A DNA stretch of 25,220 nucleotides, taken from positions 1-25,220 of the forward strand of contig CAYWGQ010000034.1 of assembly GCA_964457725.1 (NCBI GenBank). The letters run 5' to 3'. How positions within the stretch are numbered: position 1 is the stretch's first letter; each line of letters starts with the position of its first letter. Below, piece after piece: positions 17,530-23,436 of this stretch. The notes beneath the pieces are model-generated. The model made no database searches. It was not told the DNA's origin and saw only the letters and a program-made list of their open reading frames with translations. The stretch comes from FEN-1219 sp964457725. GTDB lineage: Bacteria; Pseudomonadota; Gammaproteobacteria; Steroidobacterales; Rariloculaceae. The position numbers were made by a program, and so were the translations under genes.

Positions 17530-17535
17530 TATACT
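17530..17535 (+). promoter_or_regulatory. Candidate -10 box (TATACT) for the hydroxyacid dehydrogenase gene
   Basis: TATACT lies 62 nt before the ATG at 17598 in an AT-richer stretch that includes TTTTTTCTTAAG. No good -35 is seen at 16-18 bp. The region would place divergent promoters for the efflux operon and the dehydrogenase within 45 bp of each other. Confidence 0.35.
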
Positions 17536-17597
17536 GCCGTCTCATTTTTTCTTAAGTCCGGCAGCATGTTGCGTGCGATCGTCCGGCAGCGAGAGCG

Positions 17598-18569
17598 ATG
17601 AACATCAAACGCGTTGCGGTACCTGCGATTTCATTCGGCCAGCATCCGGGCCTGGTTGCGCTGTTGCGTGAGCGGTTCCCGGATTCGAAGGTGAACACCG
17701 AGGGAGTGCCCTATTACCGGAGCGAGGAAGAGACGATCGAGTATCTGCGCGGCTACGACGCCGCGATCGTCTCGTTCGAGCGGATCAACGATCGCGTGCT
17801 CGCCGCGCTGCCGGAGCTGAAGATCGTCGCGAAGCTCGGCGTCGGGCTCGACAAGATCGACCCGGCCGCGATGCGCCGCCGCGGCGTGCGGCTCGCGTGG
17901 ACGCCCGGCGTCAACAAGCGCTCGGTGGCCGAGCTCGCGCTCTGCATGGCGCTCGCCGGGCTGCGGCACGTCGTCGCGCTGAACGCCGCGATGCGCCGCG
18001 GCGAGCGGCCGCTGCAGCGGATGGGCCGCCAGCTGACCGGCCGCGTCGTCGGCGTGCACGGCTGCGGCGAGATCGGCAAGGAATTCGTGAAGCTGCTGCA
18101 GCCGTTCGACTGCACGGTGCTCGCCTGCGACATCAAGGATTACGGCGATTTCTACCGGCAATACGGCGTCGAGGCGGTCGATTTCGACACGCTCCTCGCG
18201 CGCTCGGAGGTGCTGTCGATCCATCTGACCGTAACCCCGCGGACGCGCAATCTCTACAGCGCCGAGGTGCTCGACCGGCTCCGCCCGGACTGCGTGCTGA
18301 TCAACACCGCGCGCGGCAACATCATCGACGAGGCGGCCCTGCGCGAGCGGCTGAAGGCCGGGCGGATCGCTGCGGCCGGCATCGATGCGTTCGCGATCGA
18401 GCCGCCGACCGACGACGAGCTGCTGAACCTGCCGAACTTCATCGCGACGCCGCACATCGGCGCCGGCAGCGAGGAGGCGCGCTGGCGGATGGGCGCGACC
18501 GCGATCGAGGGCATCGAAAGCGGCGGTTTCCTGCCGGAGCCCGGCGTCTACCCGTTCGAGGACTGTTAG
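17598..18569 (+). CDS. NAD-dependent D-2-hydroxyacid dehydrogenase (PGDH-like)
   Basis: A 323-residue cytoplasmic oxidoreductase of the D-isomer-specific 2-hydroxyacid dehydrogenase family, interconverting a 2-oxo acid and its D-2-hydroxy acid with NAD(P)H. The Rossmann glycine motif is HGCGEIG (154-160). The catalytic set is Arg239 (INTARGNIIDE), Glu268 (FAIEPP) and His286 (ATPHIGAG). There is no C-terminal ACT or serine-binding domain, so it is the short form and not a regulated SerA. The start is an ATG with a GAGAG purine stretch 5-8 nt upstream. It is followed after 24 nt by the HtrA-like gene, which may have its own promoter. Substrate is unknown; hydroxypyruvate/glyoxylate reductase or phosphoglycerate dehydrogenase activities are possible. 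Confidence 0.88.
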   Translation: MNIKRVAVPAISFGQHPGLVALLRERFPDSKVNTEGVPYYRSEEETIEYLRGYDAAIVSFERINDRVLAALPELKIVAKLGVGLDKIDPAAMRRRGVRLAWTPGVNKRSVAELALCMALAGLRHVVALNAAMRRGERPLQRMGRQLTGRVVGVHGCGEIGKEFVKLLQPFDCTVLACDIKDYGDFYRQYGVEAVDFDTLLARSEVLSIHLTVTPRTRNLYSAEVLDRLRPDCVLINTARGNIIDEAALRERLKAGRIAAAGIDAFAIEPPTDDELLNLPNFIATPHIGAGSEEARWRMGATAIEGIESGGFLPEPGVYPFEDC

Positions 18570-18581
18570 ACCGGGCGCAGC

Positions 18582-18587
18582 TAACAT
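18582..18587 (+). promoter_or_regulatory. Candidate -10 box (TAACAT) for a leaderless HtrA-like transcript
   Basis: TAACAT ends 6 nt before the ATG at 18594 and lies in the 24-bp gap after the dehydrogenase stop. No Shine-Dalgarno sequence precedes the ATG. The arrangement matches that before the amidohydrolase at 7124. No convincing -35 is seen. Confidence 0.35.
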
Positions 18588-18593
18588 AGGCAG

Positions 18594-19520
18594 ATGGCCA
18601 CCCGAATGGCAGGCACTGCGGCGAACGCGGATGCGATGGTTTCGATCCGCACGCGAATCCCGGCGGACGCAATGAGTGCAGGCCTGCTCGGCACGGAGCG
18701 GGTCGGCCACGGCGTGCGGATTCGCGAGGACGGGCTGATCGCGACGATCGGCTACGTCGTTCACGAGGCCGAGCAGGTGTGGATCGTCGCCGGCGATGCG
18801 GCCGTGCCGGGCTTCGTCGTCGGCAACGATTACGACAGCGGGCTCGCGCTCGTGAAGCCGTCGATGCCGCTCCTGGGGCCGGTCCTGAGGCTCGGCACCG
18901 CGGCGACGCTCGCGGTCGGCGACGAGGTCACCGTGATCGGCAGCAGCGGCGAGGACCAGGTCCTCGAGGCGTACGTCGTCGCGAAGCAGGAGTTCGCGGG
19001 CCGGTGGGAATACGTGCTCGACGAGGCCGTCTTCACCGCCCCGCCGCACGAGAGCTGGTCGGGCGCGGCCCTCCTCGACGGCGCGGGCGCGCTCTGCGGC
19101 TTGGGCTCGCTCGTGATCCAGGGCTTCGAGGTGAACGGCACGCTCGCGACGGTGAACATGTTCGTGCCGATCGATCTCCTGGTGCCGATCATCGACGAGG
19201 TCGTCGAGCACGGCCGCAAGCTCGCGGCGCCGCGCCCGTGGCTCGGCATGCTCGTGCACGACGACCAGCAGGATCTGACGATCGTCGGCGTCTACCGCAA
19301 CTGCCCGGCGGATCGGGCCGGGTTACGCCCGGGCGACGTGGTGATCGGCGTGAATCACGAGCCGGTCAACGGGCTCGCGAACATGTTCCGGCGCATCTGG
19401 GAGCTCGGCGAGGCCGGGGTCGACGTGCCGATTCAGGTGCTGCGCGACACCGACCGTCTCGAGGTCGTCGTCCGCTCGGCGGACCGGGTCGCGTTCCAGC
19501 GGAAAGGCACGCTGATGTGA
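18594..19520 (+). CDS. HtrA/S1C-like protein with PDZ domain, probable pseudoprotease
   Basis: A 308-residue protein with a trypsin-like HtrA fold (about 16-205) and one C-terminal PDZ domain (about 215-300, RPWLGMLV and GLRPGDVVIGVNHEPVNG). Against the HtrA pattern, the catalytic His position (TNNHVV) is Tyr54 (TIGYVV), the Asp position (TDLALL) is Gly83 (DSGLALV), and only the Ser is kept, Ser156 in WSGAAL where active enzymes have NSGGPL. His57, three residues downstream, is the only nearby His. There is no signal peptide or membrane segment, unlike DegP/DegS, so a cytoplasmic location is likely. A binding, chaperone or scaffold role through the PDZ domain is more likely than proteolysis. 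The fold assignment is confident, the function is not. Confidence 0.8.
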   Translation: MATRMAGTAANADAMVSIRTRIPADAMSAGLLGTERVGHGVRIREDGLIATIGYVVHEAEQVWIVAGDAAVPGFVVGNDYDSGLALVKPSMPLLGPVLRLGTAATLAVGDEVTVIGSSGEDQVLEAYVVAKQEFAGRWEYVLDEAVFTAPPHESWSGAALLDGAGALCGLGSLVIQGFEVNGTLATVNMFVPIDLLVPIIDEVVEHGRKLAAPRPWLGMLVHDDQQDLTIVGVYRNCPADRAGLRPGDVVIGVNHEPVNGLANMFRRIWELGEAGVDVPIQVLRDTDRLEVVVRSADRVAFQRKGTLM

Positions 19521-19522
19521 CG

Positions 19523-19627
19523 TAGGAGCGGCTGTCCAGCCGCGACGCGCGACCGAAGCGCCGTAGGAGCGGCTGTCCAGCCGCGACGCGCGACCGAAGC
19601 GCCGTAGGAGCGGCTGTCCAGCCGCGA
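19523..19627. repeat. Three tandem copies of a 41-bp palindrome-containing repeat unit
   Basis: The repeat core (GCGGCTGTCCAGCCGC inside a 23-bp TAGGAG...GCGA element) starts at 19523, 19564 and 19605, an exact 41-bp period. The 18 bp between copies 1-2 and 2-3 (CGCGCGACCGAAGCGCCG) is identical. Each core can fold on itself. It begins 2 nt after the stop of the HtrA-like gene. The element resembles the REP-like intergenic repeats of Pseudomonas/Xanthomonas-type genomes. Confidence 0.9.
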
Positions 19628-19673
19628 TTCTTCGTCGCCGAAAAAAGAATCGCCGCTGGACAGCCGCTCCTAC
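19604..19673. terminator. Long hairpin formed by repeat copy 3 and an inverted fourth copy
   Basis: Arms 19604-19632 and 19645-19673 (29 nt each) are complementary with a single mismatch and a 12-nt loop. The inverted repeat copy at 19650-19672 pairs with copy 3, extended by GATTCTT/AAGAATC. It lies between the convergent stops of the HtrA-like gene (19520) and the cytochrome c' gene (19713), so bidirectional termination or mRNA 3'-end protection is likely. No proper U-tract follows. Confidence 0.7.
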
Positions 19674-19712
19674 CGCGTTGCAGTACGGTGCTACGGCGGC
19701 GCGTTAGGACGC

Positions 19713-20207
19713 CTAGCCGCCCTCGGCGCGGCGGCGATACGGACGATGGCACGCGCCGCAGCTCTGGCCGACCGCCTGCACGAGCCCGGACGCGGCCTGC
19801 ACGCCGCCGCTCTGCGCCGCGTCGGCAACCTGTTGCGCCGCGTTCTGGAAGTCCCGGGCCTTCTGCTCGAAGTCGGACCAGTTGCTCCAGATCTCCGGCA
19901 GCGACGCGCTGCCCGCGACGATACTGTCCGGAATGAAGCCCTCGGTCGTCATGCCGGCGAGCACCGCGAGATCGGCCGCGTACTTGCGGAACACCGCCTC
20001 GTCCACCGGGATCTCACCCTGCGCCATCCCGCGGATCTGCCCGGTCTTCCACGCGATCGCGCGCATCAGGCCCTGGCGGTACTGGAAGGCGGCCCCCTCC
20101 GGCGAATCGTCCACTGCCCCACCGCTCGGCGCCTGACTGCATCCGGCGATCAACGACAACGCGAGCGTGGCGCCGAGCAGCGCCGACGTACGGGACATTG
20201 CTTTCAT
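19713..20207 (-). CDS. Cytochrome c' (class II c-type) lipoprotein
   Basis: A 164-residue four-helix-bundle type cytochrome c'. The single haem motif CGACH (Cys150, Cys153, His154) lies near the C-terminus in the class II arrangement (GQSCGACHRPYRR). The N-terminus is a lipoprotein signal: hydrophobic stretch then LIAGC with Cys23 as the lipidated residue, so the protein is membrane-tethered in the periplasm. ATG at 20207 is preceded by GAAGG 8 nt upstream and gives a signal peptide of normal length; an upstream in-frame ATG at 20252 is less likely. Last gene of the minus-strand cluster, 85 nt after the unknown protein gene. It could accept electrons from the cytochrome b encoded two genes upstream; NO binding is an alternative role for cytochromes c'. 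Confidence 0.88.
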   Translation of the reverse strand: MKAMSRTSALLGATLALSLIAGCSQAPSGGAVDDSPEGAAFQYRQGLMRAIAWKTGQIRGMAQGEIPVDEAVFRKYAADLAVLAGMTTEGFIPDSIVAGSASLPEIWSNWSDFEQKARDFQNAAQQVADAAQSGGVQAASGLVQAVGQSCGACHRPYRRRAEGG

Positions 20208-20292
20208 TGGGCCGACCTTCACTGGAGTTGAAACCGCCGGGAGCATAAACAAAGGCCGCGAGGCGCCGCAAGTCGCGCGGATTCCTCGCGCG

Positions 20293-20721
20293 TCAATCGC
20301 CGCGTGCCGGAGCCTTGGGCTGCAACGCTTCGTCGACGACGAACAAATCCGTCAGCAGCGCACGCAAGTGAATCGATGCATTCAGGTTATCCACTAGCTG
20401 CGAGCTGATGTCGCTCCGTGCGAGCACGAGCGCGATCGCCGAGCGGGCGACTCGCGCATCCCTGTCGAGCGCGGCGAAAAACGCCTCGCCGACCGCGTCG
20501 AGCGGCGGCTCCGCGCGCTTCGCGGACGCGGTCGCGACGGCGCCGAGCCCGTCCAGAGCCTCGGCCATCCGCTCGAGGAAATCGCGCACGCTGCGGCCCT
20601 GTCCCGCGCCCCGATCGGTCTGCCGGCCCTGCGCCGCGTAGGCGAGCAGGAACTCGTAGCCCGACTCTATCGCCTCTATCCGGCGCGCGAGCTCCGCCCG
20701 CGGCTCCGTCTGCTCGCTCAT
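20293..20721 (-). CDS. Hypothetical helical protein between cytochrome b and cytochrome c' genes
   Basis: A 142-residue protein that I do not recognise. Its ATG overlaps the cytochrome b stop as ATGA, which supports expression and the start. Sequence is Ala/Arg/Glu/Leu-rich and probably all-helical, with no signal peptide, membrane segment, Cys or CxxCH motif, so it should be cytoplasmic and haem-free. Blocks that may be conserved are RRIEAIESGYEFLLAYAAQG and NLNASIHLRALLTDLFVVD. A weakly charged Gly/Ala-rich region separates two helical halves (about 8-60 and 74-133). Its place within a cytochrome/molybdoenzyme cluster suggests an assembly or regulatory partner, by context only. Confidence 0.75.
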   Translation of the reverse strand: MSEQTEPRAELARRIEAIESGYEFLLAYAAQGRQTDRGAGQGRSVRDFLERMAEALDGLGAVATASAKRAEPPLDAVGEAFFAALDRDARVARSAIALVLARSDISSQLVDNLNASIHLRALLTDLFVVDEALQPKAPARGD

Positions 20722-21383
20722 CGGTCCACCTGCCAACGTCGTGTGTCGTGCTCGCGCAAGTACTCCTCGCGCGTGATCCAGCCGCGAAGCATCGCGCGCG
20801 TGAACAAGAGCTTCTCCGGGCGCAGCGCGAAATACACGTGCGCCATCACCAGCGTGATCAACGCGAGCGCCGCGAAGCCGTGCAGGACGTAGACCACGCC
20901 CCACGTCGAGTCGGCGAGCCAGTACGGGTTGCGTTGCCACCAGGGCGAGTCGATCCGGACGAGCATCAGCCCGCCGGTGACGAGCGTCGTCAAGATCGCG
21001 AGCGCGAACGCGGCATGGATGGATTTCTGCGCGAGCGAATACTTGCCGGGCTTCGCCGGCGGCTGGGACCGCAGGCGAAGCGCCCACCGCACCGCGTCGA
21101 CGCCGTCGCGAAAATCGGCCGCGCCGATCCACATCGCCCGCCGGTCCTGCCAGCCGAGCGCACGGACGACGTGGAAGAGGACGACGGCGCCGAGCAGGAT
21201 GCCGGTCGTCCAGTGCGCCGTAACCCACGGAAAGTTGAAGCCGAGGATCGGCAGGAACGCGGTCGCGAGCAGCGTCAGCACGGCGGCGGCGGTGATCCAA
21301 TGGAAAATCCGATCGATGAGCCGGTGCCGCAGCACGCGGACGGTGCCGCCGCTCGAAGCCGTCGCGGAGTCGGAACGCTGCAT
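20718..21383 (-). CDS. Membrane b-type cytochrome (cytochrome b561/FdhI-HyaC-like)
   Basis: A 221-residue inner-membrane dihaem-type cytochrome. There are four predicted transmembrane helices (about 26-46, 57-77, 122-142, 162-186). Candidate haem-ligand histidines lie in or near them: His28 (RIFHW), His57 (TAHWTTG), His71 (LFHVV), His123 (SIHAAF), His168 (VLHGF) and His182 (MAHVYF). The architecture is like the gamma subunits of periplasm-facing formate dehydrogenases and hydrogenases, which pass electrons between a periplasmic enzyme and quinone. It lies 7 nt after a 51-residue membrane protein gene and overlaps the next gene by 4 nt. Downstream of a periplasmic molybdenum hydroxylase, it is a good candidate for that enzyme's electron acceptor. 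Confidence 0.87.
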   Translation of the reverse strand: MQRSDSATASSGGTVRVLRHRLIDRIFHWITAAAVLTLLATAFLPILGFNFPWVTAHWTTGILLGAVVLFHVVRALGWQDRRAMWIGAADFRDGVDAVRWALRLRSQPPAKPGKYSLAQKSIHAAFALAILTTLVTGGLMLVRIDSPWWQRNPYWLADSTWGVVYVLHGFAALALITLVMAHVYFALRPEKLLFTRAMLRGWITREEYLREHDTRRWQVDR

Positions 21384-21390
21384 CGGCCGC

Positions 21391-21546
21391 TCAATCGGGC
21401 CGCCGCGGCGCGAGCCAGCGGCGATAGATCGCGTGCGCGCAGATCAGCACGACGCCGGCGCCGAAGAACACCCAGAGCAGATCCCACGAGACGCCCTGGA
21501 GCACCTCTCGCCCGTACACGTCCCTGCTGACTCGCAATATTTCCAT
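21391..21546 (-). CDS. Small single-span membrane protein (51 aa)
   Basis: A short open frame from ATG at 21546 to TGA at 21391. It starts MEILRVSRDVYGREVLQG, has one hydrophobic helix (about residues 23-41, DLLWVFFGAGVVLICAHAIY) and a basic, Pro-rich tail ending RRPD. It fits exactly between the FAD-subunit gene and the cytochrome b gene, ending 7 nt before the latter's ATG, with codon use like its neighbours. The positive-charge distribution favours a cytoplasmic C-terminus. A small subunit of the cytochrome b complex is the natural guess. The ribosome-binding site is weak (GAAGC 6 nt upstream). It is too short for a 60-residue gene-calling cutoff. Confidence 0.7.
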   Translation of the reverse strand: MEILRVSRDVYGREVLQGVSWDLLWVFFGAGVVLICAHAIYRRWLAPRRPD

Positions 21547-21580
21547 GCTGCGGCTTCGAGAAGGAAATCGACGCTCGACC

Positions 21581-21611
21581 TCGGCTCGGCTCGCCTATCG
21601 AGCCGAGCCGA
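21581..21611. other. Perfect 13-bp inverted repeat between FAD-subunit and cytochrome genes
   Basis: Left arm 21581-21593 and right arm 21599-21611 (CGGCTCGGCTCG and its complement, plus one closing A-T pair), with a 5-nt loop CCTAT. The hairpin lies 30 nt after the FAD-subunit stop and 35 nt before the small membrane protein ATG. No U-tract follows on the minus strand, so it may be a processing or stability element, or an attenuator that lowers expression of the cytochrome genes. Confidence 0.6.
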
Positions 21612-21640
21612 ATGACCGGGCTCTGCGCCCGCGCGAGCCC

Positions 21641-22633
21641 TTACGCGTCGCGGATCGCGCGGGTCACCAGATTCTGGAGCAGCGGGATCTTGAAATGGTT
21701 GTAGTTGAGCGGGGTCGCACCGCGCACCGCGCTCTGACCCGCGAGCCGCGCCGTATCCTCCGTCTTCGGCTGGCCCGTCGCGACCTGCTCCGCCACCGTC
21801 AGCCGCCGCGGCACGCACTGCACCGCGCCGGCCGCCATCCGGATCCGCTCGATCCGATCGCCGGACAGGAACATCGCGGTGGCGATGTTCACCAGCGGGA
21901 AATCCCAGACGTTGCGGTCCGCCACCTTCTCGAAGTACCACCGCGCGCCCGACCACTCCGCCGGCAGGCGGATCGCGGTCAGCACCTCGCCCGGCTCGAG
22001 CACGGTCATCCGCTCGATGTCGATGTTCGGCCCGATGAAGAACTCTTCCGCGGCGACTTCCCGCTCGCCGCGCGGGCCGGCGATCGCCATCCGCGCATCG
22101 AGCGCGACGAGCGCCGGCGCCGTATCGGACGGGCTGACGGCGACGCATCGGTCCGCGCCCCACAGGCAGTGCTCGCGGTTCTGCCCTTCGGGCGTGTCCG
22201 CGTAGCAGGTGTTGCCGCCCGCTCGATAGCAGTTCACGCCGTAGCGGTAGTACCAGCAGCGGGCGTCCTGACAGACGTTCCCGCCGATCGTGCCGGTGTT
22301 TCTGATCTGCGGGCTCGCGACCTTCGAAGCCGCCTCGGCCAGCAGGCCGTAGCGCTGGCGGATCACGGGGTCGCGCTCGATCGCGGTCAGCGTCGTCAGC
22401 GCGCCGATCTCGACGCCGCCGTCGGGCAGCTCGCGGATCCCGCGCATCGACTCGATGCCGGTCAGATCGACGACGTACCGCGGCCGCTTCACGCGATCCT
22501 TGAACCAGTCGAGGCTGTCGTTGCCGCCGGCAAGCGCCCAGCCTTCCTTGCCGAAACGGCCGAGCAGCTCGAGCGCCCCTTCGACGGTGTCCGGCTGGTA
22601 CAGCTCGAATGCAGCCATCATGTCTCTAGCCAT
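21641..22633 (-). CDS. Molybdenum hydroxylase FAD-binding subunit (PaoB/CoxM-like) with extra cysteines
   Basis: A 330-residue FAD subunit of a xanthine dehydrogenase-family enzyme, passing electrons from the iron-sulfur subunit onward. FAD-binding motifs are ALAGGNDSLDWFK (33-45) and RNTGTIGGNV (111-120), followed by the CO dehydrogenase flavoprotein C-terminal domain. A Cys-rich stretch with Cys121, 126, 135, 143, 156 and 163 replaces the plain loop. Related subunits (PaoB, 4-hydroxybenzoyl-CoA reductase beta) bind an additional [4Fe-4S] cluster in a comparable insertion. The ATG at 22633 has an AAGGAG ribosome-binding site 7 nt upstream. No signal peptide is present, so export would have to be as a folded complex with the Tat-bearing partner. 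Confidence 0.9.
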   Translation of the reverse strand: MARDMMAAFELYQPDTVEGALELLGRFGKEGWALAGGNDSLDWFKDRVKRPRYVVDLTGIESMRGIRELPDGGVEIGALTTLTAIERDPVIRQRYGLLAEAASKVASPQIRNTGTIGGNVCQDARCWYYRYGVNCYRAGGNTCYADTPEGQNREHCLWGADRCVAVSPSDTAPALVALDARMAIAGPRGEREVAAEEFFIGPNIDIERMTVLEPGEVLTAIRLPAEWSGARWYFEKVADRNVWDFPLVNIATAMFLSGDRIERIRMAAGAVQCVPRRLTVAEQVATGQPKTEDTARLAGQSAVRGATPLNYNHFKIPLLQNLVTRAIRDA

Positions 22634-22666
22634 GGGCCCGCTCCTTATCCTTTATCTCTCGGCCGT

Positions 22667-23359
22667 TCACGCTTGCGAGACCCGACCGTTGCCGGCCGCC
22701 CGCATGACCGCGTTCAGGTAGTGGTCGTAGGCGCCGCAGCGGCACAGGTTGCCGGAGAGCGCGTGGCGCACCTCGTCTCGGGTCGGAGACGGATTCGTCT
22801 TCAACAGCGCGACGGCCGACATGATCTGCCCCGGCGTGCAGAAGCCGCACTGCGGGCCGAGCTCGTCGATCATCGCCTGCTGCACCGGGTGGAGCTCGCC
22901 GTTCGGGCCTTCGAGGCCTTCGATCGTCGTGATCGCACGGTTGCGTACCGAGTGCGTCAGCGTCGAGCACGAGTAAGTGGAGACGTCGTCGATCAGCACC
23001 GTGCACGCGCCGCACTCGCCGCGGTCGCAGCCGAGCTTCGTGCCGGTCAAGCCGAGCTTGTAGCGCAGCGTCATCGCGAGCGTCTCGTTCGGCAGCACGT
23101 CGACGCGCCGCGTGGCGCCGTTCACGTTCAGCGACACGAGCCGCTCGACGCCGCCCGCGGCCACCTGCTCGCGCGAGCAGCCGGCGACGCCGAACAGATA
23201 ACCGACACTCGATACCGCCGCGCCCGAGGCGATCACGCCCTTGATGAACTGCCGCCGCGTCGCGGCCCTGCTCGCGAGCGCCGCAACCGGCCCCTCGTCG
23301 TAGCGAGGCTCCGGATAGACGGTCGTCCCGGTTTCGCGCGTGATCTTCTCGTCGGACAT
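22667..23359 (-). CDS. Molybdenum hydroxylase 2Fe-2S subunit with Tat signal (periplasmic aldehyde/xanthine oxidoreductase type)
   Basis: A 230-residue iron-sulfur subunit. Plant-type ferredoxin cysteines are Cys111, 116, 119 and 131 (GCDRGECGACT). The second helical [2Fe-2S] domain has Cys171, 174, 206 and 208 (QCGFCTPGQ and NLCRCGAYD). The N-terminus carries a twin-arginine signal TRRQFIK (34-40) and hydrophobic stretch, after an unusually long n-region, ending in VAGCS, which looks like a lipobox with Cys61. The enzyme is therefore periplasmic, as with PaoABC, and could be lipid-anchored. The ATG at 23359 has GGAGA 7 nt upstream. It follows the Mo subunit gene by 77 nt and precedes the FAD subunit by 33 nt. 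Confidence 0.92.
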   Translation of the reverse strand: MSDEKITRETGTTVYPEPRYDEGPVAALASRAATRRQFIKGVIASGAAVSSVGYLFGVAGCSREQVAAGGVERLVSLNVNGATRRVDVLPNETLAMTLRYKLGLTGTKLGCDRGECGACTVLIDDVSTYSCSTLTHSVRNRAITTIEGLEGPNGELHPVQQAMIDELGPQCGFCTPGQIMSAVALLKTNPSPTRDEVRHALSGNLCRCGAYDHYLNAVMRAAGNGRVSQA

Positions 23360-23371
23360 GGGATTCTCCCC

Positions 23372-23398
23372 GCGGACCCGCTCGGCGGAACGGTCCGC
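23372..23398. other. Short inverted repeat upstream of the 2Fe-2S subunit start
   Basis: GCGGACC at 23372-23378 and its exact complement GGTCCGC at 23392-23398, with a 13-nt loop. On the minus strand the stem ends 12 nt before the ATG at 23359, next to its GGAGA site. It might affect translation of this subunit. In such GC-rich DNA a 7-bp repeat can occur by chance. Confidence 0.3.
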
Positions 23399-23436
23399 TA
23401 GATGCTAGGTGAAATGCCGAACCCTCTCAACACGCC

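Noticed and set aside
13673..17671. 1332-residue plus-strand open frame across the RND pump and adaptor genes
   Set aside because: Low-complexity Arg/Asp/His-rich translation antisense to two clear efflux genes. No family signature or start context.
19523..19673. CRISPR array
   Set aside because: The intervals between the repeats are identical rather than unique, there are only three direct copies, and no cas gene is near.
20208..20292. Regulatory element in the 85-bp gap before the cytochrome c' gene
   Set aside because: Only a short CGCGCG repeat around GATTCCT and the ribosome-binding site are visible. The stem is too short to separate from chance in GC-rich DNA.
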